A stretch of DNA of 64,000 nt, taken from the NCBI GenBank assembly GCA_902574355.1, contig CACGNN010000005.1, positions 39,582-103,581 on the forward strand, written 5' to 3'. Source of the DNA: an uncultured SAR86 cluster bacterium (GTDB taxonomy: Bacteria > Pseudomonadota > Gammaproteobacteria > Magnimaribacterales > Magnimaribacteraceae). The position numbers were made by a program, and so were the translations under genes. Under the pieces are notes generated by a model. That model was not told where the DNA came from. It worked only from the letters and a program-made list of their open reading frames with translations, and did no database searches. Positions 49,101 to 59,331 of this stretch are shown here, piece after piece (position 1 is the first letter of the stretch; each line of letters starts with the position of its first letter).

Positions 49101-49366
49101 AGGTTGAGATTATAAAAAAAGTAGCCGAAGGAAGACCTCATGTTGTAGATGCAATGAAAAACGGACAAGTTAGCCTTATCGTCAATACTACAGAAGGAAA
49201 ACAATCTATTCTCGATTCAGCTTCAATAAGAAGAACCGCATTAGAAGAAAAAATTTATTGCACCACTACATTAGAAGGCGGAAGGGCAGTTTGCTCCGTA
49301 ATACGTAATAAGGATCTTTGGTCGGTTGAGAGACTTCAAGATCTTCATGATAAAATTTCCCAATGA
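46151..49366 (+). CDS. carB: Carbamoyl-phosphate synthase large subunit
   Basis: CarB makes carbamoyl phosphate from bicarbonate, ammonia and two ATP. The two homologous ATP-grasp halves are evident: the first from [18 protein letters not shown], the second from [17 protein letters not shown] about 555 residues later. [22 protein letters not shown] and [18 protein letters not shown] are the matching ATP-grasp motifs. The C-terminal MGS-like allosteric domain ([21 protein letters not shown] onward), which binds UMP and ornithine in E. coli, is present. 1071 residues; the end overlaps greA by ATGA. Confidence 0.97.
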   Translation: MPRRKDINSILIIGAGPIVIGQACEFDYSGAQACKALKEDGYRVILINSNPATIMTDPSMSDATYIEPIHWETIEKIIEKEKPDALLPTMGGQTALNAALDLDSRGILKKHNVEMIGATKEAIDKAEDRELFAACMEKIGLKVPESGLAHNNEEAHILLERIGFPCVLRPNFTMGGSGGGIAYNIEEFDEICKRGLELSPTSEIFIDKFLGGWKEYEMEVVRDKNDNCIIVCSIENLDPMGVHTGDSITVAPSQTLTDKEYQIMRNASIDILREIGVETGGSNVQFTINPEDGEMLIIEMNPRVSRSSALASKATGFPIAKVAAKLAVGYTLDELSNDITGGVIPASFEPSIDYVVTKIPRFNFEKFIQTDPVLSTQMKSVGEVMAIGRTFQESLQKAIRGLETGRSGLDPIFKEDDEFETLKQKISIPSPDRLWFVADGFRNGLTPEEVFEYSKIDPWFLIQIKDLIDIEISLEDVSLKDLDYEQLYGLKRKGFSDSRIGELIGSSEDQVRHLRKSLNLNPVFKRVDTCAAEFESSTAYMYSTYEEECEANVTQNRKIMVLGGGPNRIGQGIEFDYCCVHAALGLREEGYETIMVNCNPETVSTDFDTSDRLYFEPITVEDVLAITDIENPEGVIVQYGGQTPLKIAEELEKNGVPILGTSPDSIDLAEDRGRFQEFVNKHNLKQPPNGIASGVEEAMEVSEQVGFPLVVRPSYVLGGRAMEVVYKKTDLENYLVEAVQASAKSPVLLDGFLNQAVEMDIEAVCDGETVIIGGILQHIEQAGIHSGDSACSLPPYSLSEELVAEITHMVKKIAIEIRAIGLINVQLAYYNEELYLLEVNPRASRTIPFVSKCIGRSLAKAGALCMAGISLKDQNFNKEIVPEYFSVKEAVFPFNKFLGVDPILGPEMKSTGEVMGVGSSFSEAYAKAQLGAGEIIPKEGSVFLSVRDSDRPFVAELAREFLDLGFKIIATKGTARHIEEAGIKVEIIKKVAEGRPHVVDAMKNGQVSLIVNTTEGKQSILDSASIRRTALEEKIYCTTTLEGGRAVCSVIRNKDLWSVERLQDLHDKISQ

Positions 49367-49833
49367 ATCCAATTACAAAAGAAGGAGAAGTTCTTTTAAG
49401 AGAAGAGCTCAAAAAACTCAAATCAGAAGATAGACCTAGGATAATAGATGCCATCGCTACTGCTAGAGAATTTGGAGATTTAAAAGAAAATGCTGAATAT
49501 CATGCTGCAAAAGAAGAACAGAGTTTAGCTGAAGCCAGAATTCGCGATATTGAATCAAAACTTTCTAGTGCCCAAGTAATTGATGTGACAGCTATCGAAT
49601 CTTCAGATAAGGTAATATTTGGAACAACAGTAAAAGTTTATAACTCCAATCTAGAAAAATCACTTACTTATAAAATTGTTGGAGAGGACGAAGCAGATGC
49701 TAGTGCAGGTAAAATCTCATTCGCTTCACCTTTGGCAAAAAAATTAATTGGAAAGTTCGAAGGAGATATACTCCAATTAGAAACTCCAGGTGGACTGACT
49801 GAATATGAGATTGAAAAAGTAGAATATCTTTGA
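49363..49833 (+). CDS. greA: Transcription elongation factor GreA
   Basis: GreA binds the secondary channel of RNA polymerase and stimulates cleavage of backtracked transcripts. The N-terminal coiled coil has [42 protein letters not shown], with the conserved acidic tip residues at the DLKENAEY turn; the C-terminal FKBP-like domain ends in [14 protein letters not shown]. 156 residues is typical. It starts within the carB stop (ATGA), a gene order also seen in Pseudomonas. Confidence 0.96.
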   Translation: MNPITKEGEVLLREELKKLKSEDRPRIIDAIATAREFGDLKENAEYHAAKEEQSLAEARIRDIESKLSSAQVIDVTAIESSDKVIFGTTVKVYNSNLEKSLTYKIVGEDEADASAGKISFASPLAKKLIGKFEGDILQLETPGGLTEYEIEKVEYL

Positions 49834-49837
49834 GTTT

Positions 49838-50437
49838 GTGGTATCAATTAAATCAAATTATCGAGATGGAGATTTTTTTTCAAAAAAATCAAAAAAAGAA
49901 GGCTACAGATCAAGAGCCTCTTATAAGTTAAAAGAAATACTCACAACTGATATTAGTATAAAAAAAGGCCAGTCGGTATTGGATCTGGGTTCATACCCTG
50001 GTAGTTGGTCTCAGGTAGCTTTTGAGCTTGTTGGTTCGACAGGGAAAGTAGCAGCAGTCGACATACAAGAAATGAAACTTCAAAATTGTTTCTTCCTTCA
50101 TAAGTCAATTGAAGAAATTCATGAAGGTGATTTTAAAGAAATTTCTGAATTTGTTCCATTTGACCTTGTTTTATCGGATATGGCCCCCAATATAAGTGGT
50201 ATTAGAGAAAGAGATAATGCTTTGATGATAGGCTTAGTAAATAGCACCCTATCTGTGATTGATAACTTTTTAAAAATCAAAGGTTCGGTGTTAATAAAGG
50301 TATTCCAAGGCGAAAGTTTGGACTATACTAGACAAGCCCTCAAAAAAAGATTCAATAAAGTAAAAATTTCTAAACCTAAAGCGTCTAGACCAAACTCGAG
50401 AGAAATTTATATAATTGGTAAGGAACTAAAAAAATAA
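49838..50437 (+). CDS. rlmE: 23S rRNA 2'-O-ribose methyltransferase RlmE (FtsJ)
   Basis: RlmE methylates U2552 in the A-loop of 23S rRNA at a late step of 50S assembly. Early [11 protein letters not shown], the SAM-binding [20 protein letters not shown] and the catalytic Asp in [12 protein letters not shown] with Lys in VLIKVFQGE are all present. The SAM loop reads GSYPGSW where GAAPGGW is usual. The start is GTG, four bases after greA. It lies before ftsH, as expected; yhbY, often between greA and rlmE, is not there. Confidence 0.93.
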   Translation: MVSIKSNYRDGDFFSKKSKKEGYRSRASYKLKEILTTDISIKKGQSVLDLGSYPGSWSQVAFELVGSTGKVAAVDIQEMKLQNCFFLHKSIEEIHEGDFKEISEFVPFDLVLSDMAPNISGIRERDNALMIGLVNSTLSVIDNFLKIKGSVLIKVFQGESLDYTRQALKKRFNKVKISKPKASRPNSREIYIIGKELKK

Positions 50438-50438
50438 C

Positions 50439-52340
50439 ATGAGCGAACTTCTTAAAAATCTATTAATGTGGCTATTTATTGCCATTACTGTTTTTTCTGT
50501 ATTTAACAATTTTAGTACAGAAGAATCTAATCAAGAATTATCTTATTCTGAATTCATATCACAGGTAGAAAGTGATCAAGTATTGAGTGTTGAGTTTTCA
50601 TCAGATAATTACACTCTCAAAGGCAAGACAGTAAATGGGGAATCATTTGAAACAGTTAGACCACCTTTCTTACAAGATGACTTGAGTGAAATCTTGAGTG
50701 ATCATAGAGTTGCTGTCACCGGTGAAAGACCAGAGGAGCAGTCCATATTTAAACAACTTCTTATTGCCAGTTTTCCGATACTTATTATTTTGGCGGTCTT
50801 CATATTTTTCATGAGGCAAATGCAAGGCGGATTAGGCGGAAAGTCTGGCCCGATGAGTTTTGGCAAGAGTAAAGCAAAAATGCTTGAAGGAGGTAAAGTT
50901 AAAACTTCTTTCGCTGATGTTGCGGGTATTGAAGAAGCTAAAGAAGAGGTACAAGAGGTTGTAGATTTCTTAAAAGACCCAACTAAATTTCAAAAACTAG
51001 GAGGAAAAATTCCAACTGGAATATTGATGACTGGTTCTCCTGGAACAGGTAAAACTCTTTTAGCTAAAGCAATTGCTGGTGAAGCCGGGGTCCCTTTCTT
51101 TAGTATATCTGGTTCTGACTTTGTTGAAATGTTTGTGGGAGTTGGTGCATCAAGAGTAAGAGATATGTTTGATCAAGCCAAAAAACAAGCTCCTTGTATT
51201 GTGTTTATTGACGAAATAGATGCTGTAGGAAGACACAGAGGGGCTGGAATGGGTGGAGGCCATGACGAGAGAGAGCAAACACTTAATCAACTTTTAGTTG
51301 AAATGGATGGCTTTGAGGACAATCAAGCAATTATCATAATTGCCGCGACAAACAGACCAGATGTTCTTGATCCGGCATTACTGAGACCGGGAAGATTTGA
51401 TAGACAAGTTGTTGTTCCTCTTCCGGATATTAGAGGTAGAGAACAGATACTAAAAGTTCATATGAAAAAAGTGCCTATAGCTCAGGATGTCAATGCTTCT
51501 CTGATAGCAAGAGGAACTCCAGGATTTTCGGGAGCTGATCTAGCTAACTTGGTTAATGAAGCTGCATTAGTTGCTGCGAGAACAGCTAAAAAGCTTGTAG
51601 GTATGGAACAGTTAGAATTTGCTAAAGATAAGGTTATGATGGGCAGCGAAAGAAGGTCGATGGTCATGTCTGATGAAGAAAAGCTCAAAACAGCATACCA
51701 TGAATCAGGACATGCGATTGTTGGTAGATCGCTCGAAGAACATGATCCAGTTTACAAAGTAACCATAATCCCAAGAGGTAGGGCCTTGGGAGTTACCATG
51801 TTTTTACCTGAAGAAGACAAGTATAGTTATAGCCATCAAAGTATTCTCGATAGAATCTGCGGCTTGTATGGTGGAAGAATTGCCGAAGAACTAATTTATG
51901 GAAAAAAAGGTGTGACAACAGGGGCATCAAATGACATTGAAAGAGCAACGGAAATGGCACATAACATGGTTACGAAATGGGGACTTTCTGAAAAACTTGG
52001 ACCAATCAAATATGGTGATGAAACTGATGAGCCCTTTTTAGGAAGGTCTGCGGGAGCTTCAAAACAAGGTATTTCTGATGATACTGCTCACGAGATTGAT
52101 AATGAGGTGAAAGAAATCTTATCTGGCTGTTATCAGACTGCAAAAGACATTCTCACTGATAATATCGATGCTCTTCATGGAATGTCGAAGGCATTAATGG
52201 ATTACGAAACTTTAGATGTCGATCAAATTGACGATATTATGGCGGGAGGAAAACCTAGGGCACCCAAATCAAATGAAAGTTCCAAGCCAGTTAATCCTGA
52301 AGATGGCAATACTGTAGGCGATACTGCCGAACAAAATTAA
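50439..52340 (+). CDS. ftsH: ATP-dependent zinc metalloprotease FtsH
   Basis: FtsH is the membrane-bound AAA+ protease that degrades LpxC, misassembled membrane proteins and others. Two N-terminal membrane helices (about 4-22 and 104-122) flank a periplasmic domain. The AAA module has Walker A GSPGTGKT at about 199-206, Walker [13 protein letters not shown] and the [21 protein letters not shown]. The zinc site HESGH is at about 421-425. 633 residues compares with 644 in E. coli. It follows rlmE by one base; folP, usually next, is absent and glmM comes after 42 bases. Confidence 0.97.
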   Translation: MSELLKNLLMWLFIAITVFSVFNNFSTEESNQELSYSEFISQVESDQVLSVEFSSDNYTLKGKTVNGESFETVRPPFLQDDLSEILSDHRVAVTGERPEEQSIFKQLLIASFPILIILAVFIFFMRQMQGGLGGKSGPMSFGKSKAKMLEGGKVKTSFADVAGIEEAKEEVQEVVDFLKDPTKFQKLGGKIPTGILMTGSPGTGKTLLAKAIAGEAGVPFFSISGSDFVEMFVGVGASRVRDMFDQAKKQAPCIVFIDEIDAVGRHRGAGMGGGHDEREQTLNQLLVEMDGFEDNQAIIIIAATNRPDVLDPALLRPGRFDRQVVVPLPDIRGREQILKVHMKKVPIAQDVNASLIARGTPGFSGADLANLVNEAALVAARTAKKLVGMEQLEFAKDKVMMGSERRSMVMSDEEKLKTAYHESGHAIVGRSLEEHDPVYKVTIIPRGRALGVTMFLPEEDKYSYSHQSILDRICGLYGGRIAEELIYGKKGVTTGASNDIERATEMAHNMVTKWGLSEKLGPIKYGDETDEPFLGRSAGASKQGISDDTAHEIDNEVKEILSGCYQTAKDILTDNIDALHGMSKALMDYETLDVDQIDDIMAGGKPRAPKSNESSKPVNPEDGNTVGDTAEQN

Positions 52341-52382
52341 TATTTTGGTGAAATAATATCTATAGACTAAAATCTACTCTCA

Positions 52383-53747
52383 ATGAGTAAAATTGCGTCT
52401 ATAAGAAACAACGAATTATCAGTCCTTTCTACTTTAAGTAAAGACAGAAAGTTTGGTACTGACGGCATTCGTGGGCCAGTAACTTCGACAATGAATCCTC
52501 TCTTTGTTACCAAACTTGGATGGGCTGCAGGATCTATTCTTACAGAGGAGGGCATGTCCAAAGTTCTTATAGGCAAAGATACAAGAATCTCAGGTTATAT
52601 GTTTGAATCAGCTTTACAAGCAGGTTTCATCTCCGCAGGAATGGATGTAACACTTTTAGGTCCTCTACCTACTCCTGGCGTTTCTTATTTGGCAAACTCT
52701 AATAATCAGGTAGGCCTAGTCATTAGTGCTTCACATAATCTATTTGAAGATAATGGTATTAAGTTTTTTGATAAAGATGGTCAGAAATTTTCAGCTGAAT
52801 TAGAAAAAAGGATCGAGACTAAACTCACTCAGGAAATGGTTGCAGTTGAATCAATAAATCTCGGTAAAGCCTCTAGGATGAATGATGCTCAGGGACGTTA
52901 TATTGAATTCTGTAAGTCATCTTTCACTGACTTAGATTTAAATGGATTATCAATTCTTTTAGATTGTGCCAATGGAGCAACTTATTCAGTCGCCCCGAAA
53001 ATTTTTTCAGAGCTAGGAGCAAAAGTTGAAACAATCGGTTCATCTCCTGATGGAATTAATATCAATCAAAATTGTGGCTCTACTAATCCTAATTTCTTGA
53101 AGGAAGAATTAATGAAGGGCTCTTATGACCTAGGAATTGCTTTTGATGGAGATGGAGATAGGATTTTGATAGTCAATTCTGAAGGAGAAATTCTTGATGG
53201 AGATGATATTTTATATATTTTATCTAATAACCTTCCAGTAGATTCTGGAGTTGTTGGCACATTGATGACAAATAAGGCTTTGGAAATATTTTTTAAAAAA
53301 AATGATATACCTTTTTTACGTGCAGATGTCGGTGATAAATACGTTTTACAGAGATTATTGGAGGAATCTTGGGTGCTTGGTGGAGAGCCTTCTGGTCATA
53401 TAATCTGTTTAGATTCTGCTCCAACTGGCGATGCCATTATTGCTGCATTGAACCTATTGAATGCCATCAAAGATAATAACTTTTCTGTAAAAAAATCCCT
53501 GGAAGGATTTCAAAAGTTTCCTCAAACACTAATTAATCTCAAAGTAAATAACCCTAACAAAATAATAGTTAGTGATAAATTTTGGTCAGAGGTTACCCGT
53601 ATAGAAAGACAACTTGGTCAGAATGGAAGAGTACTTATAAGACCTTCTGGAACAGAGCCTTTAATAAGGATCATGGTAGAGTCTGATAAATCCGGTGCTT
53701 CGCACGATTTCTGTAACGCTTTGGCAGATTTAGCTCAAACTATATGA
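52383..53747 (+). CDS. glmM: Phosphoglucosamine mutase
   Basis: GlmM interconverts glucosamine-6-P and glucosamine-1-P for UDP-GlcNAc, which supplies LpxA and peptidoglycan synthesis. The four-domain phosphohexomutase fold shows FGTDGIRG near residue 24, the phosphoserine loop ISASHN at about 115-120, the metal loop DGDGDR and the substrate loop GGEPSGH, ending with RPSGTEPLIRIM. Compared with E. coli the N-terminus before FGTDGIRG is about 20 residues longer, and no closer start codon is in frame. It overlaps tpiA as ATGA. Confidence 0.96.
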   Translation: MSKIASIRNNELSVLSTLSKDRKFGTDGIRGPVTSTMNPLFVTKLGWAAGSILTEEGMSKVLIGKDTRISGYMFESALQAGFISAGMDVTLLGPLPTPGVSYLANSNNQVGLVISASHNLFEDNGIKFFDKDGQKFSAELEKRIETKLTQEMVAVESINLGKASRMNDAQGRYIEFCKSSFTDLDLNGLSILLDCANGATYSVAPKIFSELGAKVETIGSSPDGININQNCGSTNPNFLKEELMKGSYDLGIAFDGDGDRILIVNSEGEILDGDDILYILSNNLPVDSGVVGTLMTNKALEIFFKKNDIPFLRADVGDKYVLQRLLEESWVLGGEPSGHIICLDSAPTGDAIIAALNLLNAIKDNNFSVKKSLEGFQKFPQTLINLKVNNPNKIIVSDKFWSEVTRIERQLGQNGRVLIRPSGTEPLIRIMVESDKSGASHDFCNALADLAQTI

Positions 53748-54502
53748 TCATTGCAAATTGGAAAATGAACGGTACCAGACGATCGGTGGCAACCTGGATT
53801 GAGGCAGTCACTAGTAACATCAATGTAAAAAACATTAATCCCTGTATTTTTTGCCCTCCAACTTGCTATCTAGAATATGCAAGAAGATTAATTGATGAAA
53901 ATGGCTCCTCCATAGAAATTGGGTCACAAATTGTAAATTATAGCTTTGAGGATGAGTCTTTAACGGGCGGAATAAGTACAACAATGCTCAAAGATTTAGG
54001 CATTAAATATATACTTGTTGGTCACTCTGAACAAAGAAATTTTTTAAATGAAAGCAAAAATGTAATAACTAAGAAAATAGAAGAAGCTCTAGATGATGAG
54101 CTGTCGGTGATTTATTGTATTGGGGAAGATATTGATACTAAAAATAAAAATGAAACTCATTTATTTTTGAGTGAGCAATTGGATGTATTAGCCCAACTCC
54201 AGCCTACCCATGAAGACAAACTTAGGTCCATTACAGTTGCCTATGAACCGATATGGGCCATTGGATCAGGGCTTAATGCAGAGAAAGACTACATAGTGAA
54301 AACGCATGAATTTATTAAAAAATACATAAATGATCATCTAGAGTGGGGTCGTCTTGATATTTATCCTGCAGTTCTTTACGGAGGTAGTGTAAACTTAGGA
54401 AATTGTGAAGAAATAATTTCTTCAACTGATGTTGATGGTCTTTTGATTGGAGGAGCTTCCTTAAATTCAGAAACCTTTTCTAAAATATATAATTTAAGCT
54501 AA
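53744..54502 (+). CDS. tpiA: Triosephosphate isomerase
   Basis: TpiA interconverts dihydroxyacetone phosphate and glyceraldehyde 3-phosphate. Catalytic residues are Lys7 (NWKMNG), His94 (VGHSEQR) and Glu168 (AYEPIWAIGSG); the phosphate loop YGGSV lies near the end. 252 residues is typical. It is placed between glmM and secG, the order found in Pseudomonas but not E. coli. Its stop overlaps secG by one base (TAATG). Confidence 0.96.
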   Translation: MIIANWKMNGTRRSVATWIEAVTSNINVKNINPCIFCPPTCYLEYARRLIDENGSSIEIGSQIVNYSFEDESLTGGISTTMLKDLGIKYILVGHSEQRNFLNESKNVITKKIEEALDDELSVIYCIGEDIDTKNKNETHLFLSEQLDVLAQLQPTHEDKLRSITVAYEPIWAIGSGLNAEKDYIVKTHEFIKKYINDHLEWGRLDIYPAVLYGGSVNLGNCEEIISSTDVDGLLIGGASLNSETFSKIYNLS

Positions 54503-54801
54503 TGGAAAACTTACTTATATTCTTTTACATACTTATTTCTATTTCTCTTATATTAATAATACTCTTACAACAAGGTAAGGGATCTGATATTGGAAGTGCT
54601 TTTGGAGCAGGTTCTAGTAATACAATGTTTGGGTCAAGCTCTTCTTCAAACCCTCTAACTAAAGTAACAGCTATCCTTGCAGCAATTTTTCTAATTCTTA
54701 GCTTATCTATTACCTATATCTCTCGAAGTTCTATGATCGAAGAGTCACCTATTATAGAAGTAGAAATTGATGAAACGGGTATACTTCCAGAAGATAATTA
54801 A
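54502..54801 (+). CDS. secG: SecG preprotein translocase subunit
   Basis: SecG is the small accessory subunit of the SecYEG channel. The 99-residue protein has two membrane helices (about 3-20 and 51-69) around the conserved loop LLQQGKGSDIGSAFGAGSSNTMFGSSSS. The C-terminal tail is acidic. It is followed nine bases later by tRNA-Leu and then tRNA-fMet, the standard secG-leuU-metY-rimP arrangement. Confidence 0.94.
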   Translation: MENLLIFFYILISISLILIILLQQGKGSDIGSAFGAGSSNTMFGSSSSSNPLTKVTAILAAIFLILSLSITYISRSSMIEESPIIEVEIDETGILPEDN

Positions 54802-54809
54802 GGTAACCG

Positions 54810-54895
54810 GCCGAAGTGGTGGAACTGGTAGACACGCTACCTTGAGGGGGTAGTGAGCATCGCTCGTGGAGGTTCGAATCCTCTCTTCGGCACCA
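54810..54895 (+). tRNA. tRNA-Leu (anticodon GAG)
   Basis: An 86-base class II tRNA. The acceptor stem GCCGAAG pairs with CTTCGGC and is followed by the encoded ACCA. The anticodon stem CTACC/GGTAG (54837-54841 and 54849-54853) holds loop TTGAGGG with GAG at 54844-54846. A long variable arm and GGTTCGAATCC T arm follow. It matches E. coli leuU in place and in much of its sequence. Confidence 0.95.
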
Positions 54896-54945
54896 TATCT
54901 TTCTTGATTCTTTCGTTGCATCTAACTATACTGCGATCCCTTTGT

Positions 54946-55022
<77 letters not shown>

Positions 55023-55026
55023 AGTA

Positions 55027-55047
55027 AGCCCTTTATGGGCTTTTTTT
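55027..55047 (+). terminator. Intrinsic terminator after tRNA-fMet
   Basis: AGCCC (55027-55031), loop TTTAT, GGGCT (55037-55041) followed by a run of T to 55047. It lies five bases after the tRNA and 11 before rimP. It would end most tRNA transcripts, so rimP-nusA-infB expression must depend on readthrough or antitermination. Confidence 0.85.
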
Positions 55048-55058
55048 GTAGGTAAAAA

Positions 55059-55499
55059 ATGGACATAGACTATATAAAAAAAGTATTGGAAGAGGATATC
55101 GAAAGACTAGGCTGCAAAGTTTGGGGCCTAGAGCTATTTGGAAAAAGGTCCAATCAAACTTTAAGAATCTATATAGATAAAAATGAAGGCATATCCGTTG
55201 AAGATTGTGAAAAGGTTAGTAAGCATGTAAGTAAAGTGCTTGATACAGAGAATGACTTTTCCGAAAACTATATGTTAGAAGTTTCATCTCCAGGATTGGA
55301 TAGAAAATTTTTTTACAATGATCAATATAAAGATTATCTAAATGAACCTTTGAAGGTCACTTTTTTTGATAGTCAAAATAAAAAAACTATTCGTGGACGT
55401 TTAGAGGAAGTAGATAAAACAAGTATAAAGCTTGAAATGAAAGAAGGCCCGAAGCAAATTGCTTTTTCTTCTATTATTCAAGCAAATCTTATAATCTAA
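55059..55499 (+). CDS. rimP: Ribosome maturation factor RimP
   Basis: RimP assists assembly of the 30S subunit. The 146-residue protein has the N-terminal alpha/beta domain with LGCKVWGLELFGKRSNQTLRIYIDK and ISVEDCEKVSKHVSKVLD, the conserved block YMLEVSSPGLDR and a small C-terminal SH3-like domain. It heads rimP-nusA-infB, just after the terminator that follows the tRNAs. Confidence 0.94.
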   Translation: MDIDYIKKVLEEDIERLGCKVWGLELFGKRSNQTLRIYIDKNEGISVEDCEKVSKHVSKVLDTENDFSENYMLEVSSPGLDRKFFYNDQYKDYLNEPLKVTFFDSQNKKTIRGRLEEVDKTSIKLEMKEGPKQIAFSSIIQANLII

Positions 55500-55510
55500 G
55501 AGGCAATATT

Positions 55511-56971
55511 ATGCAAAAAGAGATTTTATTAGTAGCAGAAGCAGTTTCAGGGGAAAAAGGTCTACCTCAAGAAGCTATATTCGAGGCCATAGAGCAAGCT
55601 TTAGCAACTGCTACAAAAAAAAGATACTCTGAAAACTCAAATATAGAAGTGATAATTGATCCAAAAACTGGGGACTATGAAACTTTTCGTTTATGGGAGG
55701 TGGTTTCCGAAGAAGATATTGAAGATCAAGGTATGCAGGTTATTCATGATGGTCAAAATAGTGAACTAGGTTCATATGTAAGAGAGAAGGTAGAAAATGT
55801 AGAATTTGGTCGAATTGCTGCGCAGGCCGCTAAACAAGTAATAGTTCAGAAAGTTAGAGAAGCTGAAAGAGCACAAGTTGTTGAAAAATATCGTAATGTC
55901 CTGGGCGAATTGGTCAATGGGACTGTAAAAAAAGTGACTAGAGAATTCTTGATTATAGACCTAGGTGAAGGGGCTGAAGCAATTTTGTCTAGAAATGAGC
56001 TGATACCAGGAGAAGTATTCAGGATCGGCGATAGACTTAGGGCTGTTCTTCAAGAGGAAGAGAGAGAAAATAGAGGACCTCAACTAGCTCTTAGTAGAAG
56101 ATGTCCAGAGATGGTTGGTGAATTATTTAAGTTAGAGGTTCCTGAGATTTCTGAACAAGTAATTGAAATCAAGGCCATAGCTCGTGATCCTGGTTCAAGA
56201 ACCAAAATTGCAGTTAAAACTAATGATAATAGAATTGACCCTGTCGGAGCTTGTGTTGGAATGAGAGGATCTAGGGTACAAGCTGTATCAAATGAATTAG
56301 GTAATGAAAGACTTGATATTGTAATTTGGGATGATGACCCAGCACAATTACTCATTAACTCAATGGGTCCTGTTGAGATAACTTCTATCGTTCTTGATGA
56401 AACTAAAGGTTCTATGGATGTGGCGGTTACTCAAGACACCTTGGCTCAAGCGATAGGAAAAAGTGGACAAAATGTTCGTCTTAGCAGTCAAATTACTGGT
56501 TGGAAATTAAATGTTATTGATCAGGAAGTTGCAGATCAACAAAATCAGGAGAAATCTGAGAGTATTTCAAACATATTAATAGATAAATTAGATGTAGATG
56601 AAGATTTAGCAAATACACTTATATCAAATGGATATAACACCCTAGAATCTATTTCTTCTTCAAAAATAGAGGAACTTTCACAAATTGAGGGCTTTGATGA
56701 TGATATTAGTAGTCTTTTAATAAACAGAGCAAAAGAAGTCTTAATTACAATGGCTATGGAAGTTTCCACAGATGATGGAGAGTCAGGAGATCTTATGTCA
56801 GTTGAAGGAATGGAAATGACACTTGCTTTGGAACTGACTCAAAAAGGGATTAATGACAGGGAGGAACTTGCTGAGCAATCAATCGAAGAGCTTACAAGCA
56901 TAATAGATATCTCTGAGGAGGATGCTGGAGATTTAATTATGCGAGCAAGAGCCCATTGGTTTGAGGATTAA
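55511..56971 (+). CDS. nusA: Transcription termination/antitermination protein NusA
   Basis: NusA binds RNA polymerase and controls pausing, termination and antitermination. Order of domains: N-terminal polymerase-binding part (MQKEILLVAEAVSGEKGLPQEAIFEAIEQAL), S1 domain (VNGTVKKVTREFLIIDLGEGAEA), two KH domains (DPVGACVGMRGSRVQAVSNEL and AVTQDTLAQAIGKSGQNVRLSSQITGW) and two acidic C-terminal repeats, as in Gammaproteobacteria. 486 residues against 495 in E. coli. Confidence 0.96.
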   Translation: MQKEILLVAEAVSGEKGLPQEAIFEAIEQALATATKKRYSENSNIEVIIDPKTGDYETFRLWEVVSEEDIEDQGMQVIHDGQNSELGSYVREKVENVEFGRIAAQAAKQVIVQKVREAERAQVVEKYRNVLGELVNGTVKKVTREFLIIDLGEGAEAILSRNELIPGEVFRIGDRLRAVLQEEERENRGPQLALSRRCPEMVGELFKLEVPEISEQVIEIKAIARDPGSRTKIAVKTNDNRIDPVGACVGMRGSRVQAVSNELGNERLDIVIWDDDPAQLLINSMGPVEITSIVLDETKGSMDVAVTQDTLAQAIGKSGQNVRLSSQITGWKLNVIDQEVADQQNQEKSESISNILIDKLDVDEDLANTLISNGYNTLESISSSKIEELSQIEGFDDDISSLLINRAKEVLITMAMEVSTDDGESGDLMSVEGMEMTLALELTQKGINDREELAEQSIEELTSIIDISEEDAGDLIMRARAHWFED

Positions 56972-56976
56972 AAAAA

Positions 56977-59331
56977 ATGTCAGCAGTAACGGTAGAAAAT
57001 TTAGCAAAAATAATTGGTTCCGAAGGGGAAACTCTCCTGTCTCAGATGAAAGAAGCAGGACTTTCTCATACTAATGTTAAAGATGAGGTTACCGATAAAG
57101 ATAAAAAGACATTATTAGAGTTTCTAAAAGAACAACAAAATAAATCCTCTAAGACTATCTCTCTTAATAAAAGTGTAACTAAGACTGAACCTGCCTCATC
57201 AGGAACAGTTTCAATTACCAGAAAAACTATTACAAGAGAGAGTTCTGAAAATCAGACTTCGGAAGCTAGAAGAACTTCCTCAACAATTAATTTCGATGAA
57301 ATAGAGAAAAAGAGACAAGCTGGAGAGGCCAATAAAAAGGCGGAAGAAGAGCAAAGAAAGAAAGAAATTGAACAAAAGACTCTTGTTACCAGGCGAAAAG
57401 CTAAGACTGGTGAATCTCCAGCAACGAAATCTGGACCTAAGAAAGTTGTTCAAATTGAAAAAAGAACACTCAAACCCGCAAGAGCAGAACTATCTAAAAA
57501 GGAACAAAGAGAATTAGAAGGAGAAAATTTCCTCTCTAATGTTGAAAAACAAGAGTTTGAAAAACCTGCTGAATTAGTTTCAAAAAATATTCAAATTCCC
57601 GAAACGATTACAGTAAGTGAACTTGCCCAGAGTCTTTCTGTAAAAGGAGCAGAAGTAGTAAAAAAATTAATGTCTATGGGGGTTATGGCAACCTTAAATC
57701 AACCTTTAGATCAAGACACTGCGATATTAGTTACAGAAGAATTAGGTCATAAGGGAGAGCCGGCTGTAAAAGTTGAAGTTGAAGATCAGCTTATGGAACT
57801 GGTTACTTATGATGGAGAAGAAGAACCTAGAAACCCAGTAGTATCTGTTCTGGGCCATGTCGATCATGGAAAGACAACTTTATTAGATTTTATAAGAAAG
57901 GCTAATGTTGCAGCTGGAGAGGATGGAGGCATAACCCAAAAAATAGGAGCTTATCAAGCTAATACGGATCAAGGCACAATTGCGTTTATCGATACTCCTG
58001 GTCATGCTGCATTCTCAGAAGTGCGAGCAAGAGGAGCAAATTCTACTGATATAGTCATTTTAGTCGTTGCTGCAGATGACGGACTGCAGCCACAAACAGA
58101 AGAGGCAATTAGCCATGCTAAAGCTGCTGGCGTCCCGATTGTAGTCGCAGTAAATAAAATGGATAGAGAAGAAGCTGATATCGAAAAGGTAAAAACAGAA
58201 CTTTCTAATAAAGAACTCATTCCGGAAGATTGGGGAGGTCAAACTCAATTTTTACCTATTTCAGCTCTCAAAGGAGATGGTATAAAAGAATTACTTGAAG
58301 CAGTCACTTTAGAAGCTGAAGTTTTGGAGCTAAAGGCACATCATAAAGGCCCAGCTTTTGGAGTGGTTTTAGACTCAACTACAGAAGTTGGTAAGGGAGC
58401 TGTTGCAACGATACTTGTGCAAAAGGGAACTCTTAAAAAAGGAGATATGATTCTTGTTGGTGAACAGACGAAAAGAGTTAGAAGTTTAGTAGATGAAAAT
58501 GGTTCAACTTTGAAAGAGGCTGGACCATCAGTTCCTGCTTCGATAACTGGTCTTGATGTTCCGCCTAAGGCAGGAGAGGAATTTGTTGTTGTTTCGAGTG
58601 AGAAAATGGCCAAAGAAATTTCTAATGAAAGAGCAGAAAAAGCCAGAGAAGAAAGATTGGCCCGTAACCAAATCTCAAATCTTGAGATGCTTTTTGAATC
58701 TGAGTTAGGAAAGCACACTATTTTGAATATTGTTCTGAAAGCAGATACTCATGGTTCCTTAGAGGCAATCATAGGTTCCATAAAGAATATTGAAAATGAA
58801 GAAGTTAAAATAAATATTGTTCACGAGTCAGTAGGTTCCATCAATGCAAACGACGTTAACCTAGCTATGACCACTGGAGCATTTGTGATGGGCTTTAATG
58901 TAAGAGCAGATAATGCTGCCAAATCTTTATCAGAAAAAGAATCGATCGAAATTCTTTATTACAGCATCATTTATGATCTGATTGATGGTATCAAAACTTC
59001 TGTTGAAGGCCATTTAGCGCCAGAAGTAAAAGAAGAGATACTTGGCACAGCTGAAGTAAAAGATATTTTCAAATCTCCTAAATTTGGACAGATTGCGGGT
59101 TCAATTGTTATTGAAGGTACTATTAAAAGAAATAAACCAATAAGAGTACTTCGAGATAATATAGTTATATTTGAAGGGGAGCTAGATTCTTTAAAAAGGT
59201 TTAAAGATGATGCAAACGAAGTTCCTATGGGAACTGAATGTGGCATTGGCGTAGCTAACTACAGAGATGTGAAAGTTGGAGATAAAATAGAAGTCTTTGA
59301 TAGGATTGAAGTCAAAAGAACACTTGATTAA
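56977..59331 (+). CDS. infB: Translation initiation factor IF-2
   Basis: IF-2 is the GTPase that places fMet-tRNA on the 30S subunit and promotes joining of the 50S. A charged, low-complexity linker occupies roughly residues 60-205. The GTPase motifs are GHVDHGKT (293-300), DTPGHAAF, NKMD and SALKGDGI. Domains II to C2 follow, ending with the fMet-binding GTECGIGVANYRDVKVGD. 784 residues is shorter than E. coli (890), with the difference in the N-terminal linker. Its stop overlaps rbfA by one base. Confidence 0.97.
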   Translation: MSAVTVENLAKIIGSEGETLLSQMKEAGLSHTNVKDEVTDKDKKTLLEFLKEQQNKSSKTISLNKSVTKTEPASSGTVSITRKTITRESSENQTSEARRTSSTINFDEIEKKRQAGEANKKAEEEQRKKEIEQKTLVTRRKAKTGESPATKSGPKKVVQIEKRTLKPARAELSKKEQRELEGENFLSNVEKQEFEKPAELVSKNIQIPETITVSELAQSLSVKGAEVVKKLMSMGVMATLNQPLDQDTAILVTEELGHKGEPAVKVEVEDQLMELVTYDGEEEPRNPVVSVLGHVDHGKTTLLDFIRKANVAAGEDGGITQKIGAYQANTDQGTIAFIDTPGHAAFSEVRARGANSTDIVILVVAADDGLQPQTEEAISHAKAAGVPIVVAVNKMDREEADIEKVKTELSNKELIPEDWGGQTQFLPISALKGDGIKELLEAVTLEAEVLELKAHHKGPAFGVVLDSTTEVGKGAVATILVQKGTLKKGDMILVGEQTKRVRSLVDENGSTLKEAGPSVPASITGLDVPPKAGEEFVVVSSEKMAKEISNERAEKAREERLARNQISNLEMLFESELGKHTILNIVLKADTHGSLEAIIGSIKNIENEEVKINIVHESVGSINANDVNLAMTTGAFVMGFNVRADNAAKSLSEKESIEILYYSIIYDLIDGIKTSVEGHLAPEVKEEILGTAEVKDIFKSPKFGQIAGSIVIEGTIKRNKPIRVLRDNIVIFEGELDSLKRFKDDANEVPMGTECGIGVANYRDVKVGDKIEVFDRIEVKRTLD

